In this document: piece after piece, positions 7,740 to 16,461 of the stretch | How positions within the stretch are numbered: the stretch's first letter is position 1 | How the letters are laid out: every line of letters starts with the position of its first letter | NCBI GenBank assembly: GCA_965227265.1 | Contig: OZ245738.1 | Location: forward strand, 4,030,001 to 4,094,000 | Origin: UBA2336 sp965227265 | GTDB taxonomy: Bacteria; Bacteroidota; Bacteroidia; Cytophagales; Cyclobacteriaceae | DNA length: 64,000 bases | Direction of reading: 5' to 3' | The notes under the pieces: model-generated | Databases searched by the model: none | What the model was told of the DNA's origin: nothing | Seen by the model: only the letters and a program-made list of their open reading frames with translations | Program-made: the position numbers and the translations under genes

Positions 7740-9257
7740 ATGAAGTTCAAACTAGTATTTGGATGGGCCTTGCTGTTAACCTTTGCGGTTAATGCCCAGA
7801 ATCCGGAAGCCAAGAAATATGGCAGTCAGATTACAGCAGATCAATTAAAAGAATACCTCACCATTATAGCATCCGATGCGCTGGAAGGCCGGGAAACTGG
7901 TACCCGTGGCCAGAAAATGGCAGCTGCTTTCATCGCAGCTCATTTTCAGCAACTGGGCCTTAAAGCTCCGGTTAACGGTACCTATTACCAACCCGTTGAA
8001 TTATATTCAAGCTTACCGGGTGAGGCTTATTTAAAAGTCGGTCAAACAAAACTTGATAATTATTCAGGCATTATCTATGCGGGCACAAGTGATTCAGGTG
8101 GTGAAGTTTCTGTGCCAGTTGTTTTTGCCGGAAATGGATCAGAGGCTGACTTCGCTCAGGTTGATGTTAAAGATAAAGCGGTTGTAATTTTTTCAACAGA
8201 TAACCGTACACGAGGAAACCCGGTGATTAAACTGGCGCAAGAGAAAGGCGCAAAGCTTATCCTGATAAACGCGAACGAAACACTGGCTGAATTCGATAAT
8301 TGGTCTGGCCAGGTTAAAGGCTATTTAGGTAGCGGAAGAATGAGTCTAACGAAGCCAACCGCAGGAAGCGGGGCAGTAGCAATGCTGGTATCACCTGTAG
8401 TAGTAGAAAAAATCTTCAACACTACGCTTGATAAACTTAAGAAGGCAGCAAAAGAAGATCCGAAGAAAAATGCATTGAAGAAAATCAAAGGTGCCAACGT
8501 GCAGTATAAGGTTGTTCCTGAAATTAAAGTGACAACTTCTGAGAACGTATTAGGCTACCTGGAAGGCACTGATAAAAAGGATGAGCTTGTTGTGGTTACT
8601 GCACATTACGATCACGTAGGTAAGTTGAAAAGCGGGACAGGTGATTTGATCAACAATGGCGCGGATGATGATGGTTCGGGAACAGTAACTGTTCTAACCA
8701 TCGCAAAAGCATTTGCTCAAGCTAAGAATGATGGCAAAGGTCCACGGAGAAGCGTTTTATTTATGACCGTAACAGGCGAAGAGAAAGGATTGTTGGGTTC
8801 TGAATACTACTCCGAGCATCCTGTATTCCCGCTGGAAAGCACCGTAGTTGATCTAAACATCGATATGGTTGGCCGTAGAGATCCTGAACATAAAGACACC
8901 GCGCCATACATTTATTTAATTGGCTCTGATAAACTCTCTGCGGACCTGCATGCATTAAGCGAAAGAGTTAATAAGGAAAATCTTAATCTTGTTTTTGATT
9001 ACACGTACAATGATCAGAATCATCCTGAACGGTACTACTATCGTTCAGATCACTGGAATTTCGCCAGGAAAAATATTCCGATCATTTTCTATTTTAATGG
9101 CGGTCATGAAGATTATCACAAGCCAAGCGATGAAATAAGCAAGATCGATTTTGATCTTATGGAAAAACGCGCACAGACGATATTCTTCACAGCTTGGGAG
9201 ATCGCCAACCGCGATGCTAAGCCAAAAGTGGACGAAGAGAAAAAAATCAAAGATTGA
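7740..9257 (+). CDS. Secreted M28 family zinc aminopeptidase
   Basis: 505 residues with a clear signal peptide (to about residue 19, AVNAQ). M28 metal and catalytic residues appear in order: TAHYDHVG, NGADDDGSGT, VTGEEKGLLGSEYY, NIDMVGRRD and GGHEDYHKPSDEI. Between the signal peptide and the catalytic domain there is a PA-like region (residues about 100-240). It is related to, but not a close copy of, the peptidase at 2644-4017, and probably acts in the periplasm or outer membrane on exported peptides. It is monocistronic, divergent from gcvP, and ends before a strong hairpin terminator. Confidence 0.9.
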   Translation: MKFKLVFGWALLLTFAVNAQNPEAKKYGSQITADQLKEYLTIIASDALEGRETGTRGQKMAAAFIAAHFQQLGLKAPVNGTYYQPVELYSSLPGEAYLKVGQTKLDNYSGIIYAGTSDSGGEVSVPVVFAGNGSEADFAQVDVKDKAVVIFSTDNRTRGNPVIKLAQEKGAKLILINANETLAEFDNWSGQVKGYLGSGRMSLTKPTAGSGAVAMLVSPVVVEKIFNTTLDKLKKAAKEDPKKNALKKIKGANVQYKVVPEIKVTTSENVLGYLEGTDKKDELVVVTAHYDHVGKLKSGTGDLINNGADDDGSGTVTVLTIAKAFAQAKNDGKGPRRSVLFMTVTGEEKGLLGSEYYSEHPVFPLESTVVDLNIDMVGRRDPEHKDTAPYIYLIGSDKLSADLHALSERVNKENLNLVFDYTYNDQNHPERYYYRSDHWNFARKNIPIIFYFNGGHEDYHKPSDEISKIDFDLMEKRAQTIFFTAWEIANRDAKPKVDEEKKIKD

Positions 9258-9280
9258 TTAATTAATATTGATCAATCAAT

Positions 9281-9308
9281 GTAGAGACGCAAAATTTTGC
9301 GTTTCTAC
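9281..9308. repeat. 28-bp near-perfect palindrome (GTAGAGACGC type)
   Basis: GTAGAGACGCAAAA at 9281-9294 is followed directly by TTTTGCGTTTCTAC; the arms match as inverted repeats except for one base. Sequences of this GTAGAGACGC type recur between genes in Bacteroidota and cyanobacterial genomes (from memory, not searched). It sits between two convergent genes, just before the terminator hairpin. Confidence 0.6.
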
Positions 9309-9314
9309 GACAAT

Positions 9315-9346
9315 AAAAAGGCCTCTCGAATCGGGAGGCCTTTTTA
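9315..9346. terminator. Bidirectional intrinsic terminator between convergent genes
   Basis: Stem AAAAAGGCCTCTCGA pairs with TCGGGAGGCCTTTTT (one G-U pair) around a tiny loop, with A-runs on the left and T-runs on the right. It can stop transcription from the M28 peptidase (plus strand) and from the CBS-domain synthase (minus strand). Confidence 0.85.
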
Positions 9347-9366
9347 TTGGGTTTAATTTTTCGTGA

Positions 9367-10743
9367 TTATGAGGAGATTGCTTTCAATACATCGTGGCGA
9401 GTAATGATGTGCACTTTTTGATTTTCATCGCGCACGAGTACGGCTTTGTTTTCTTTGTTCAAGAAAGATGAAAGAACATCCAATGTGCTGTCAGGTGCCA
9501 CGAACTGCATCGGCTTATCCATTATCTCCGAAATGATTTTATTCTTTAGTTGCGGATCTTCCATGATTTTCTCCAACAACATGGATGAGCTTACGCTGCC
9601 GACAAATTGCTCACCTTCCGTTACCGGGATTTGATCGATCCCTTCTTTATTCATGAGCAGAATGGCTTCACTTACTTTGGCTTTATTACCTACTGTACAA
9701 AGCGAATCTTTTCCATTCCGGCTAAGAATAATTTCTCTCGCGGTAGCTGCAAACATGCGAGTTTCCAGGAAGCCGTGATCTTTCATCCAGTTATCGTTAT
9801 AAACCTTGGCGAGATAGCGGGTTCCGTGATCGGGAAGAAGGATAACCATTACATCATCTTTCTTCAGATTTTCTTTGGCATATTCTAAAGCTCCGTGTAC
9901 AGCCGAACCGCTTGACCAGCCTACAAACATTCCTTCTTCGCGGGATAATCTTCTTGTCATCAACGCTCCGTCCTTATCTGTTACTTTAATAAAGGAATCG
10001 ATCACACTGAAGTCAACGTTCTTCGGAAGAATATCTTCTCCAAAGCCTTCTGTTAAGTATGGATAAACCTCATTCTCATCGAAGATGCCGGTCTCTTTGT
10101 ATTTTTTGAAAACAGATCCGTAGGTATCAATCCCAACAGTTACAAGTTTTGAATTTTGTTCCTTTAAATACTTTGCTGTTCCACACATTGATCCTCCTGT
10201 GCCAACGGTTGCCACATAATGCGTGATCTTACCTTCTGTTTGTTTCCAGATTTCTGGCCCGGTGGATTGGTAATGCGCCACAGCATTCGAAGGGTTATCG
10301 TATTGATTGGGATAAATTGAATTAGGAATTTCTTTGTTCAATTTTCGAGCAACAGAATAATATGAACGCGGATCATCAGGCGCTACGTTGGTCGGGCAAA
10401 CGATTACTTCAGCACCAACCGCCCGAAGAATATTAATTTTTTCCTGCGACTGTTTATCAGCCATCGTAAAGATGCAGCGATAACCTTTTGCAATAGCAGT
10501 CAAGGCGAGGCCCATACCCGTGTTTCCGGAAGTTCCTTCAATGATTGTTCCGCCTGGCTTTAGCGTACCTGCTGCTTCAGCATCTTCAATCATTTTTAAC
10601 GCCATCCGATCTTTGGTAGAGTTGCCGGGGTTAAAATATTCAACCTTGGCGAGTACCGTTCCGGGAATGTCTTTGAAAATCTTATTCAGCTTCACCATTG
10701 GGGTATTGCCAATGGTTTCAATGATGGAATTATAGTAGTTCAT
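9367..10743 (-). CDS. PLP-dependent cysteine/cystathionine beta-synthase with C-terminal CBS pair
   Basis: 458 residues. Residues 1-320 are a fold-type II PLP enzyme: the Schiff-base lysine lies in GNSTKDRMAL, the phosphate loop in GTSGNTGMGLAL, and a GTGGSMCGT loop follows. Residues about 330-458 form two CBS domains (VGNKAKVSEAILLMNKEG and MDKPMQFVAPDSTLDVL). The architecture matches bacterial cystathionine beta-synthase, but O-acetylserine sulfhydrylase activity cannot be excluded. The CBS pair probably senses a nucleotide or S-adenosylmethionine. The gene appears monocistronic, with a -7 box 17 bp upstream. Confidence 0.88.
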   Translation of the reverse strand: MNYYNSIIETIGNTPMVKLNKIFKDIPGTVLAKVEYFNPGNSTKDRMALKMIEDAEAAGTLKPGGTIIEGTSGNTGMGLALTAIAKGYRCIFTMADKQSQEKINILRAVGAEVIVCPTNVAPDDPRSYYSVARKLNKEIPNSIYPNQYDNPSNAVAHYQSTGPEIWKQTEGKITHYVATVGTGGSMCGTAKYLKEQNSKLVTVGIDTYGSVFKKYKETGIFDENEVYPYLTEGFGEDILPKNVDFSVIDSFIKVTDKDGALMTRRLSREEGMFVGWSSGSAVHGALEYAKENLKKDDVMVILLPDHGTRYLAKVYNDNWMKDHGFLETRMFAATAREIILSRNGKDSLCTVGNKAKVSEAILLMNKEGIDQIPVTEGEQFVGSVSSSMLLEKIMEDPQLKNKIISEIMDKPMQFVAPDSTLDVLSSFLNKENKAVLVRDENQKVHIITRHDVLKAISS

Positions 10744-10759
10744 ACGATGTATAAGGACG

Positions 10760-10767
10760 CAAACTTA
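10760..10767 (-). promoter_or_regulatory. Probable -7 box for the CBS-domain synthase gene (TAAGTTTG)
   Basis: Exact TAnnTTTG on the minus strand 17 bp before the ATG at 10743. No TTG at the right distance upstream, so confidence is limited. Confidence 0.35.
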
Positions 10768-10796
10768 CGAAAAAGAGTTAAAGGAATTTTCAGAAA

Positions 10797-11729
10797 TCAG
10801 GCAACGCCTGCGAGTAAATACAGCACGGCCATGCGCACCGCAACTCCGTTTTCAACCTGATCAAGAATGATGGAATGGTTGGAATCTGCTGCATCACTGC
10901 TTAATTCAACACCGCGGTTGATAGGGCCTGGGTGCATAAGCACAATTTCTTTCTTTAGACTATCGAGCATCTTTTTGTTGATACCGTAATAAAGCGAGTA
11001 CTCGCGAAGTGAAGGAAAATATTTTATATGCTGACGTTCAAGCTGAATGCGAAGTACATTTGCGACATCACACCAATCCAGCGCTTTCTTAACATCGTAT
11101 TCGATCTGCACACCCAATTGATTCAGGTATTTTGGAAGCAGGGTAGGCGGAGCGCAAACCATAACTTTTGCGCCAAGCTTTTGCAAAGCAAAGATGTTAG
11201 ACAACGCCACACGTGAGTGGAGAATGTCACCGATGATGGCAATTTTCTTTCCGGTTACACTTCCCAGCTTTTCGCGAATGGAATAAGCATCAAGCAGAGC
11301 TTGTGTCGGATGTTCGTGTGTGCCATCACCAGCGTTTACAATATTTGCTTTGATATGGCGTGATAAAAAGTGCGGAGCTCCAGCACTGGCATGCCGCATT
11401 ACGATCATATCAACTTTCATCGCCAGGATGTTGTTAACCGTATCCAGCAATGTTTCGCCTTTTTTTACGGAGCTGTTGGAAGCTGAGAAGTTTACTACAT
11501 CGGCTGATAATCTTTTCTGTGCAAGCTCAAACGATAATCGTGTACGCGTAGAGTTTTCGAAAAATACATTGGCAATGGTTACATCCCGTAAGGAAGGTAC
11601 TTTCTTGATCGGACGATTGATAACCTGCTTAAAGTTATCGGCTGTTTCAAAAATAAGTTCTATGTCTTCTCGAGTGATGTCTTTAATTCCCAGCAAGTGC
11701 TTTTGACTCAGTTTCGACATAATATTCAA
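10797..11729 (-). CDS. pyrB: Aspartate carbamoyltransferase catalytic subunit
   Basis: 310 residues, the normal length. It joins carbamoyl phosphate and L-aspartate to make N-carbamoyl-L-aspartate, the committed step of pyrimidine synthesis. The carbamoyl-phosphate motif FENSTRTRLSFE lies near residues 57-68, followed by the mobile SASNSSVKKGETL loop and HEHPTQALLDA near 138-148. No regulatory pyrI chain is present. pyrB starts inside the 3' end of pyrR (ATGA overlap), giving a two-gene pyrimidine operon. Confidence 0.97.
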   Translation of the reverse strand: MNIMSKLSQKHLLGIKDITREDIELIFETADNFKQVINRPIKKVPSLRDVTIANVFFENSTRTRLSFELAQKRLSADVVNFSASNSSVKKGETLLDTVNNILAMKVDMIVMRHASAGAPHFLSRHIKANIVNAGDGTHEHPTQALLDAYSIREKLGSVTGKKIAIIGDILHSRVALSNIFALQKLGAKVMVCAPPTLLPKYLNQLGVQIEYDVKKALDWCDVANVLRIQLERQHIKYFPSLREYSLYYGINKKMLDSLKKEIVLMHPGPINRGVELSSDAADSNHSIILDQVENGVAVRMAVLYLLAGVA

Positions 11730-12265
11730 TCCTTATTAATCAGCCAGATTTTATTGTTCGTTCCATTCTCCTCCAGCTCAACCAACACTTTTTGTGAGGC
11801 GAGTGTATTCACGATCTTTCCAACATAATCCGGAGCGATAGGAAGATCACGATTATATTTTCTATCGATCAGCACGAGCAGCTCAACTTTTTCAGGCCGG
11901 CCGAAAGAAATCATGGCATCCATGGCAGCGCGAACGGTACGGCCTGTAAACAGCACATCGTCAACCAACACCACTTTTTTGGCCTCAATCACAAACGGAA
12001 TTCTTGTTTCAGTAGCTTTAACAGGAATTTCCCTGCGCCTGTAATCATCGCGGTGGAAGGTTGTATCGAGAAGGCCTAACGGAATTGTTTTCTTTAAGAT
12101 TTTCTCCAGTTTTTGATGGATGATTTCAGCAAGTAAAACGCCTCTTGGCTGAAGGCCAATGATGACAGTTTCTGCGAAATCCTGGTGATTTTCGATTAAT
12201 TGCTGGCAAAGACGGCTAAGGGTGATGTCGAGCAGGTCGGAATCGAGAATTAATTTTTTCTGCAT
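11726..12265 (-). CDS. pyrR: Bifunctional PyrR regulator / uracil phosphoribosyltransferase
   Basis: 179 residues. The PRPP-binding motif VVLVDDVLFTGRTVRAAMDA is typical of PyrR, a PRTase-fold protein that in Firmicutes also attenuates pyr mRNA. A -7 box lies so close to the ATG that the pyrR leader would be only a few nucleotides long, so an upstream attenuator like that of Bacillus cannot fit. PyrR may therefore act mainly as a UPRTase here, or on another transcript. It is translationally coupled to pyrB. Confidence 0.93.
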   Translation of the reverse strand: MQKKLILDSDLLDITLSRLCQQLIENHQDFAETVIIGLQPRGVLLAEIIHQKLEKILKKTIPLGLLDTTFHRDDYRRREIPVKATETRIPFVIEAKKVVLVDDVLFTGRTVRAAMDAMISFGRPEKVELLVLIDRKYNRDLPIAPDYVGKIVNTLASQKVLVELEENGTNNKIWLINKD

Positions 12266-12275
12266 AAGCCGAACG

Positions 12276-12283
12276 CAAATATA
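12276..12283 (-). promoter_or_regulatory. Probable -7 box for pyrR-pyrB (TATATTTG)
   Basis: Exact TAnnTTTG on the minus strand 10 bp upstream of the pyrR ATG; the predicted start site lies almost at the start codon. No well-placed TTG, so the call is tentative. Confidence 0.4.
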
Positions 12284-12303
12284 CAGAAAATATCAAACTG
12301 CGA

Positions 12304-13899
12304 TTAATTGATTGTAACGCGGTTGATGTAAAAAATATCTTTCGTTTTTCCTTCCCACTCCTTTATCGTTTGATACCCATACATGTAAAAGCTCTTATCG
12401 TACCAATGGCGAACCCTTCCGTCTTTACTTTCGGATCGGATCACGTCCTGAGAATTCTTCGTTTTAACTTTTTGTGTAGACTCAGAAACCTTATAGTCTT
12501 GAAGATCGATTTCTTTTATGATCAAATCAGACTCTTTTTTGAATAGGAAATAAAGTTTGTTTTTATCCAGATAAAAATCCGTAATCTGATTTTGGGTTGG
12601 CATTTTGATGTCATCCAGATCAATGCTATAATCTGCCAGTACTTCACCTGCTGGATTGAAAAGGATCACCTGCGATTGAACTGTTTTTATTTCCTGTACG
12701 CTGCTCATGTTATTTCCGTAGTAACGTGCATCGTTTGTGTTGTACATACCTGACCCGGGATAGTAAGGACCATACCCATACCTGCTTCCGTAGGCGCCAT
12801 AGCTATAGGGATTATAGGCGTAGGGATTACCCCGTGAGTTGTAATTATCTTTAGAGGGGATATAAGTTTCGGCCAATAAAATAAATCCTTTTTCGTGCTC
12901 AATAATCTTATGAGGCATGATGTAGTTTGAAAAATCTACCTCACTGTTATGTTCTAACGCTCGTTTTGTTTTGGCTTTTATTTTTTCAGCTCGCTTAGGC
13001 CGCATGTGATCCAGGTAATGTTGCAGCTGACCCAGGTATGAAAATTTAATTTCCTGATCAGCAAACGGATTTACCGGTACAGCATAAAAACCAGTGGATT
13101 GATTTACCCCGGGATTTCCCCAGGTTCCCAAAATCATCAGGTCATCGCGTGTAAGACTACTGCTAATACCGGTTTGCAAATTACGATCCTTCATGGAGAT
13201 AACATCTTCGAGTAATTGTTTGCCCCAGGGATCAAATGTTCTAAAAATGATTTTGTTGTTGTCGCGATTTTCACGATTGATAAGTACTGTATTGAAAGTT
13301 TGATTATCGTTAACACGAACGTCAACAAGTTCGGTGCGCTTCTTAAAGAAGCCGGGTATAATTTTAAAATTGTTCGTGGACGTAATGAAAACAAATACAG
13401 CAGGCTCACCTTCTACCTCACCTCCTAAAATGAAATTGTCACCGCATTTATTAAAATGTGTCAGGTTGATTTTTAATTCTGTTGTAATTTTAGTTCGTTT
13501 TTGCTCATACGAAGTGAGGTCAACGGAGATCACTTCGAGATCACCTTTGAATTCATTTTTAATAAACAGAAGATGAATAAAACCATGAGAATGTTCGTAT
13601 CCCATGAGTTCACCTTCATTATCCACTTCCAATTCCAGGATTTTTTTCTCCTTTACTGCACTGTCTAGTAAGATGAGTTCCCAAATACGATTATGGTCGT
13701 TGTATTTTGATTTTTTACGGAATAAGGCCAGTCCATCTTCCTTAAGAGGAATGATGGTGAAATCTTCATCGCTGTAGCGTTGAACTATTTCATAGCGTTC
13801 GGCCTGCTGCACTTGAGCTTGCGCGAAAACCGAAAAAAGGATACAAAGCGCAAAAACAGGTATCCGAATCATGAATAGTAAACGATGCTCTCTACGCAT
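12304..13899 (-). CDS. Secreted protein of unknown function with a Tyr/Gly-rich insert
   Basis: 531 residues. An N-terminal signal peptide ends near residue 28 (FSVFAQAQ). The body is mostly beta-strand-like, and residues 353-395 form a Tyr/Gly/Asn-rich low-complexity stretch (YAYNPYSYGAYGSRYGYG and more). No known domain recognised. The start overlaps the stop of the EVE gene upstream (TAATG), so ATG 13899 is preferred, although a second Met at residue 10 would also give a good signal peptide. It lies 38 bp upstream of pyrR in the same direction. Possibly a cell-envelope protein. Confidence 0.65.
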   Translation of the reverse strand: MRREHRLLFMIRIPVFALCILFSVFAQAQVQQAERYEIVQRYSDEDFTIIPLKEDGLALFRKKSKYNDHNRIWELILLDSAVKEKKILELEVDNEGELMGYEHSHGFIHLLFIKNEFKGDLEVISVDLTSYEQKRTKITTELKINLTHFNKCGDNFILGGEVEGEPAVFVFITSTNNFKIIPGFFKKRTELVDVRVNDNQTFNTVLINRENRDNNKIIFRTFDPWGKQLLEDVISMKDRNLQTGISSSLTRDDLMILGTWGNPGVNQSTGFYAVPVNPFADQEIKFSYLGQLQHYLDHMRPKRAEKIKAKTKRALEHNSEVDFSNYIMPHKIIEHEKGFILLAETYIPSKDNYNSRGNPYAYNPYSYGAYGSRYGYGPYYPGSGMYNTNDARYYGNNMSSVQEIKTVQSQVILFNPAGEVLADYSIDLDDIKMPTQNQITDFYLDKNKLYFLFKKESDLIIKEIDLQDYKVSESTQKVKTKNSQDVIRSESKDGRVRHWYDKSFYMYGYQTIKEWEGKTKDIFYINRVTIN

Positions 13900-14303
13900 T
13901 ATTTTCCTTCGCTCAAGGCGATTATTGAATCAAATTCTTCTGCCTTAACAGGCTGAACGGATAACCGGGAAACTCTTACCAAAACCATGTCCGCAAGTTT
14001 TTTTATGGCCTTAACCTGCGCAAGTGTGACCGGGTTTTTCAGCTTCTTATTAACTTCCAGATCAACCACTAACCAATCTTTGTCTTTTGGATCGGGATAA
14101 GCTTCTTTGGAAACTTTTGAGATTCCAATAACGGCTTTGTCATCTCCGCTATGATAGAAAAAAGCCAGATCGCCTTTTTTCATTGCTTTCAGATTGTTGC
14201 GCGCCTGAAAATTTCTAACGCCATCCCAGGTAGTTTTTTTGTCGCGGACCAGATCTTCCCAGGAATATGTTCCCGGTTCAGTTTTTACAAGCCAGTAGTT
14301 CAT
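13899..14303 (-). CDS. EVE domain protein
   Basis: 134 residues covering one whole EVE domain (PUA-like fold): it starts MNYWLVKTEPGTYSWEDL, continues TTWDGVRNFQARNNLKAM and GDLAFFYHSG, and ends with the VSRLSVQPV strand. EVE proteins bind modified bases in DNA or RNA (for example 5-methyl- or hydroxymethylcytosine) and often occur as small stand-alone proteins such as this one. No restriction or modification gene is adjacent. Its stop codon overlaps the start of the YG-rich protein gene. Confidence 0.9.
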   Translation of the reverse strand: MNYWLVKTEPGTYSWEDLVRDKKTTWDGVRNFQARNNLKAMKKGDLAFFYHSGDDKAVIGISKVSKEAYPDPKDKDWLVVDLEVNKKLKNPVTLAQVKAIKKLADMVLVRVSRLSVQPVKAEEFDSIIALSEGK

Positions 14304-14312
14304 GCACGTAAA

Positions 14313-14577
14313 TTATAAATTTTTCACAATGAAAGTGATATGGTCTTTTTCTTCGCCTTTCAGTTTTCCAAGGCTGCCGATATACGTTGAAGCGCTTTCT
14401 ATTTTGGTTAGTTTTTTATCAGATCTTTTGAATCTGAAAAAATAATCGCATAGGGTTTAACCAGGTCGTATTGCTTGGTTAGATAAAAGCTGTCGTTTTT
14501 AGCTTGTTCATATCCGTCACCCGGAATTCCTTTTTTGGAATAGATGTTAATGAAACCGTAGTTGGGTGTTAATAAGC
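14313..14577 (-). pseudogene. Decayed gene remnant (3' end, one frameshift)
   Basis: On the minus strand directly after the PurF-like gene an open stretch reads LLTPNYGFINIYSKKG, then GDGYEQAKNDSFYLTKQYDL and KPYAIIFSDSKDLIK, then hits a stop. Adding one A to the run of six As near 14413-14418 restores the frame into KLTKIESASTYIGSLGKLKG, ending FIVKNL and a stop at 14313. No start codon precedes it. This looks like a truncated, frameshifted remnant of a protein gene; the family is not recognised. A sequencing error in the A-run would explain the frameshift but not the missing 5' end. Confidence 0.5.
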
Positions 14578-16452
14578 GCGTACTAATTTCCCATCCATAA
14601 AATTGACATATGATCGGTTTGCTACACGGGTACCTCCTACAGTAGGATAGTTACCTGTAAAATACCAATCACCATTATGACCTGGAATAGCTTTGTGTAA
14701 GTTGTCTACTGTTTGAAAAACAACTTGTACCTCAGCTTTCATATCGGCTGGTTTAACAATCTCGGAGATTTTCTGTGAGATTTGTTCATCTGTAAATTGT
14801 TCGTACAGTTTTTGGACATAGTTTTTAGGTCGTTCTTCCTGTAGTGAACGCTGGCAGGCTTCGTAGACCTCACCCAGCAGGTAATCTTTACCCTGATCTT
14901 TTAACAGTTCAATCATTGCACGAAATGCAACGAAATCACCCATGCGGCTCATGTCAATTCCATAGCAATCCGGAAAGCGTATCTGCGGAGCAGATGAAAC
15001 GACAATTACTTTTTTAGGATGAAGCCGATCAAGCATTTTCAAAATGCTCTTTTCAAGTGTTGTTCCCCGAACGATTGAGTCGTCAATAACAACCAACGTA
15101 TCCTTGTCCTTATTCACAACTTCATAAGTAGTATCGTAAATATGCGCCACCATTTCATCGCGGTGACTGTCATCGGTGATGAACGTCCGGAGCTTGGCAT
15201 CCTTGATGACGATTTTTTCTACTCTTGGTCTAAACGATAAAACCTCATCAAGCGGATCGATGGTACTTTTACCATCAATGAAAATTTCTTTTTGCTTATT
15301 GATCAGGTAATCCTCCACACCCGCCATCAATCCATAAAATGCAGTCTCGGCTGTGTTGGGTATGTATGAGAATACGGTATTCTTTAAATCAAAATTGATT
15401 GCCTTAAGCACCTGCGGAACAAGTGATCTGCCTAACTGCTTACGCTCGCGATAGATTTCAGGATCATTACCGCGCGAGAAGTAAATCCGTTCAAAGCTGC
15501 AGGATTTTTTCTCGCCTTGCTCCACGATAGGGTGCATGGCAAACTCTCCATTCTTTGAGATCACTAAAGCATGACCAGGTTTTACTTCTTCGATCTGACT
15601 ATAGTTAATATTAAATGCTGTCTTGATCGCAGGTTTCTCGGAAGCAACAACAACAACTTCATCATCTGCATAGTAATACGCTGGGCGAATGCCATTTGGA
15701 TCACGCACTACAAAAGCTGATCCCGATCCGGTTAAGCCGGCCATGGTATATCCGCCATCAAAATCTTTGCAGGCTCTGCGCAATACATTCTGAAGCTCTA
15801 CTTCTTCTTCAATGATTTCAGATACCTCTTTATTAGAGTACTTGTTTTTATATTTTTCGAACAATCCCTGAACTTCTTCGTCCAGAAAGTGACCGATCTT
15901 TTCCATTACGGTTACCGTATCAACTTTCTCTTTTGGATGTTGTCCGAGATTTACGAGGATGTCAAATAACTCATCCACGTTAGTCATGTTAAAGTTTCCG
16001 GCCATTACCAGGTTTCGGCTTCTCCAGTTATTCTGACGAAGAAATGGGTGCACACTTTCAATACTATTAATGCCGTGTGTTCCGTACCGGAGATGGCCTA
16101 ACCAAAGCTCACCGGTGAAAGCTACATTTTCCTTTAGCCACTTTTCGTTGCTGAACTTATCCTTTCCTGCCTTTTGAGCCTTCTTGAATTTTTTTCCAAT
16201 CTTTTTGAAGAGATCTGCGACAGGTTGTGCTTTTATTGACCGATAGCGACTGATGTAACGCTGTCCGGGTTCGGTATCAATTTTAATGTTGGCAACTCCG
16301 GCACCGTCCTGGCCGCGGTTATGCTGCTTTTCCATGAGGATGTACATCTTATTCATCGCATAAGAAGTACCGTACTTTTCAATGTAGTAGGAAAGGGGTT
16401 TACGCAGACGAATCAGCGCAATACCGCACTCGTGAAGAATTTCATCGCTCAT
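14569..16452 (-). CDS. PurF-like amidophosphoribosyltransferase (long Bacteroidota form)
   Basis: 627 residues, about 120 longer than Escherichia coli PurF. Cys9 (LHECGIALIRL) is the probable N-terminal nucleophile of the glutamine amidotransferase domain after removal of a short propeptide; GQDGAGVANI and LWLGHLRYGTHG are glutaminase motifs. The PRPP motif VVIDDSIVRGTTLEKSIL marks the C-terminal PRTase domain. It should make 5-phosphoribosylamine from PRPP and glutamine, the first purine step. Many Bacteroidota have a shorter PurF as well, so this copy could be a paralogue with a related role. It starts 9 bp after the nuoN stop. Confidence 0.85.
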   Translation of the reverse strand: MSDEILHECGIALIRLRKPLSYYIEKYGTSYAMNKMYILMEKQHNRGQDGAGVANIKIDTEPGQRYISRYRSIKAQPVADLFKKIGKKFKKAQKAGKDKFSNEKWLKENVAFTGELWLGHLRYGTHGINSIESVHPFLRQNNWRSRNLVMAGNFNMTNVDELFDILVNLGQHPKEKVDTVTVMEKIGHFLDEEVQGLFEKYKNKYSNKEVSEIIEEEVELQNVLRRACKDFDGGYTMAGLTGSGSAFVVRDPNGIRPAYYYADDEVVVVASEKPAIKTAFNINYSQIEEVKPGHALVISKNGEFAMHPIVEQGEKKSCSFERIYFSRGNDPEIYRERKQLGRSLVPQVLKAINFDLKNTVFSYIPNTAETAFYGLMAGVEDYLINKQKEIFIDGKSTIDPLDEVLSFRPRVEKIVIKDAKLRTFITDDSHRDEMVAHIYDTTYEVVNKDKDTLVVIDDSIVRGTTLEKSILKMLDRLHPKKVIVVSSAPQIRFPDCYGIDMSRMGDFVAFRAMIELLKDQGKDYLLGEVYEACQRSLQEERPKNYVQKLYEQFTDEQISQKISEIVKPADMKAEVQVVFQTVDNLHKAIPGHNGDWYFTGNYPTVGGTRVANRSYVNFMDGKLVRAY

Positions 16453-16461
16453 GAAGCCGTA

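Noticed and set aside
11726..12303. PyrR attenuator in the pyr leader
   Set aside because: The predicted start site is about 10 bp from the pyrR ATG; there is no room or hairpin pair for attenuation.
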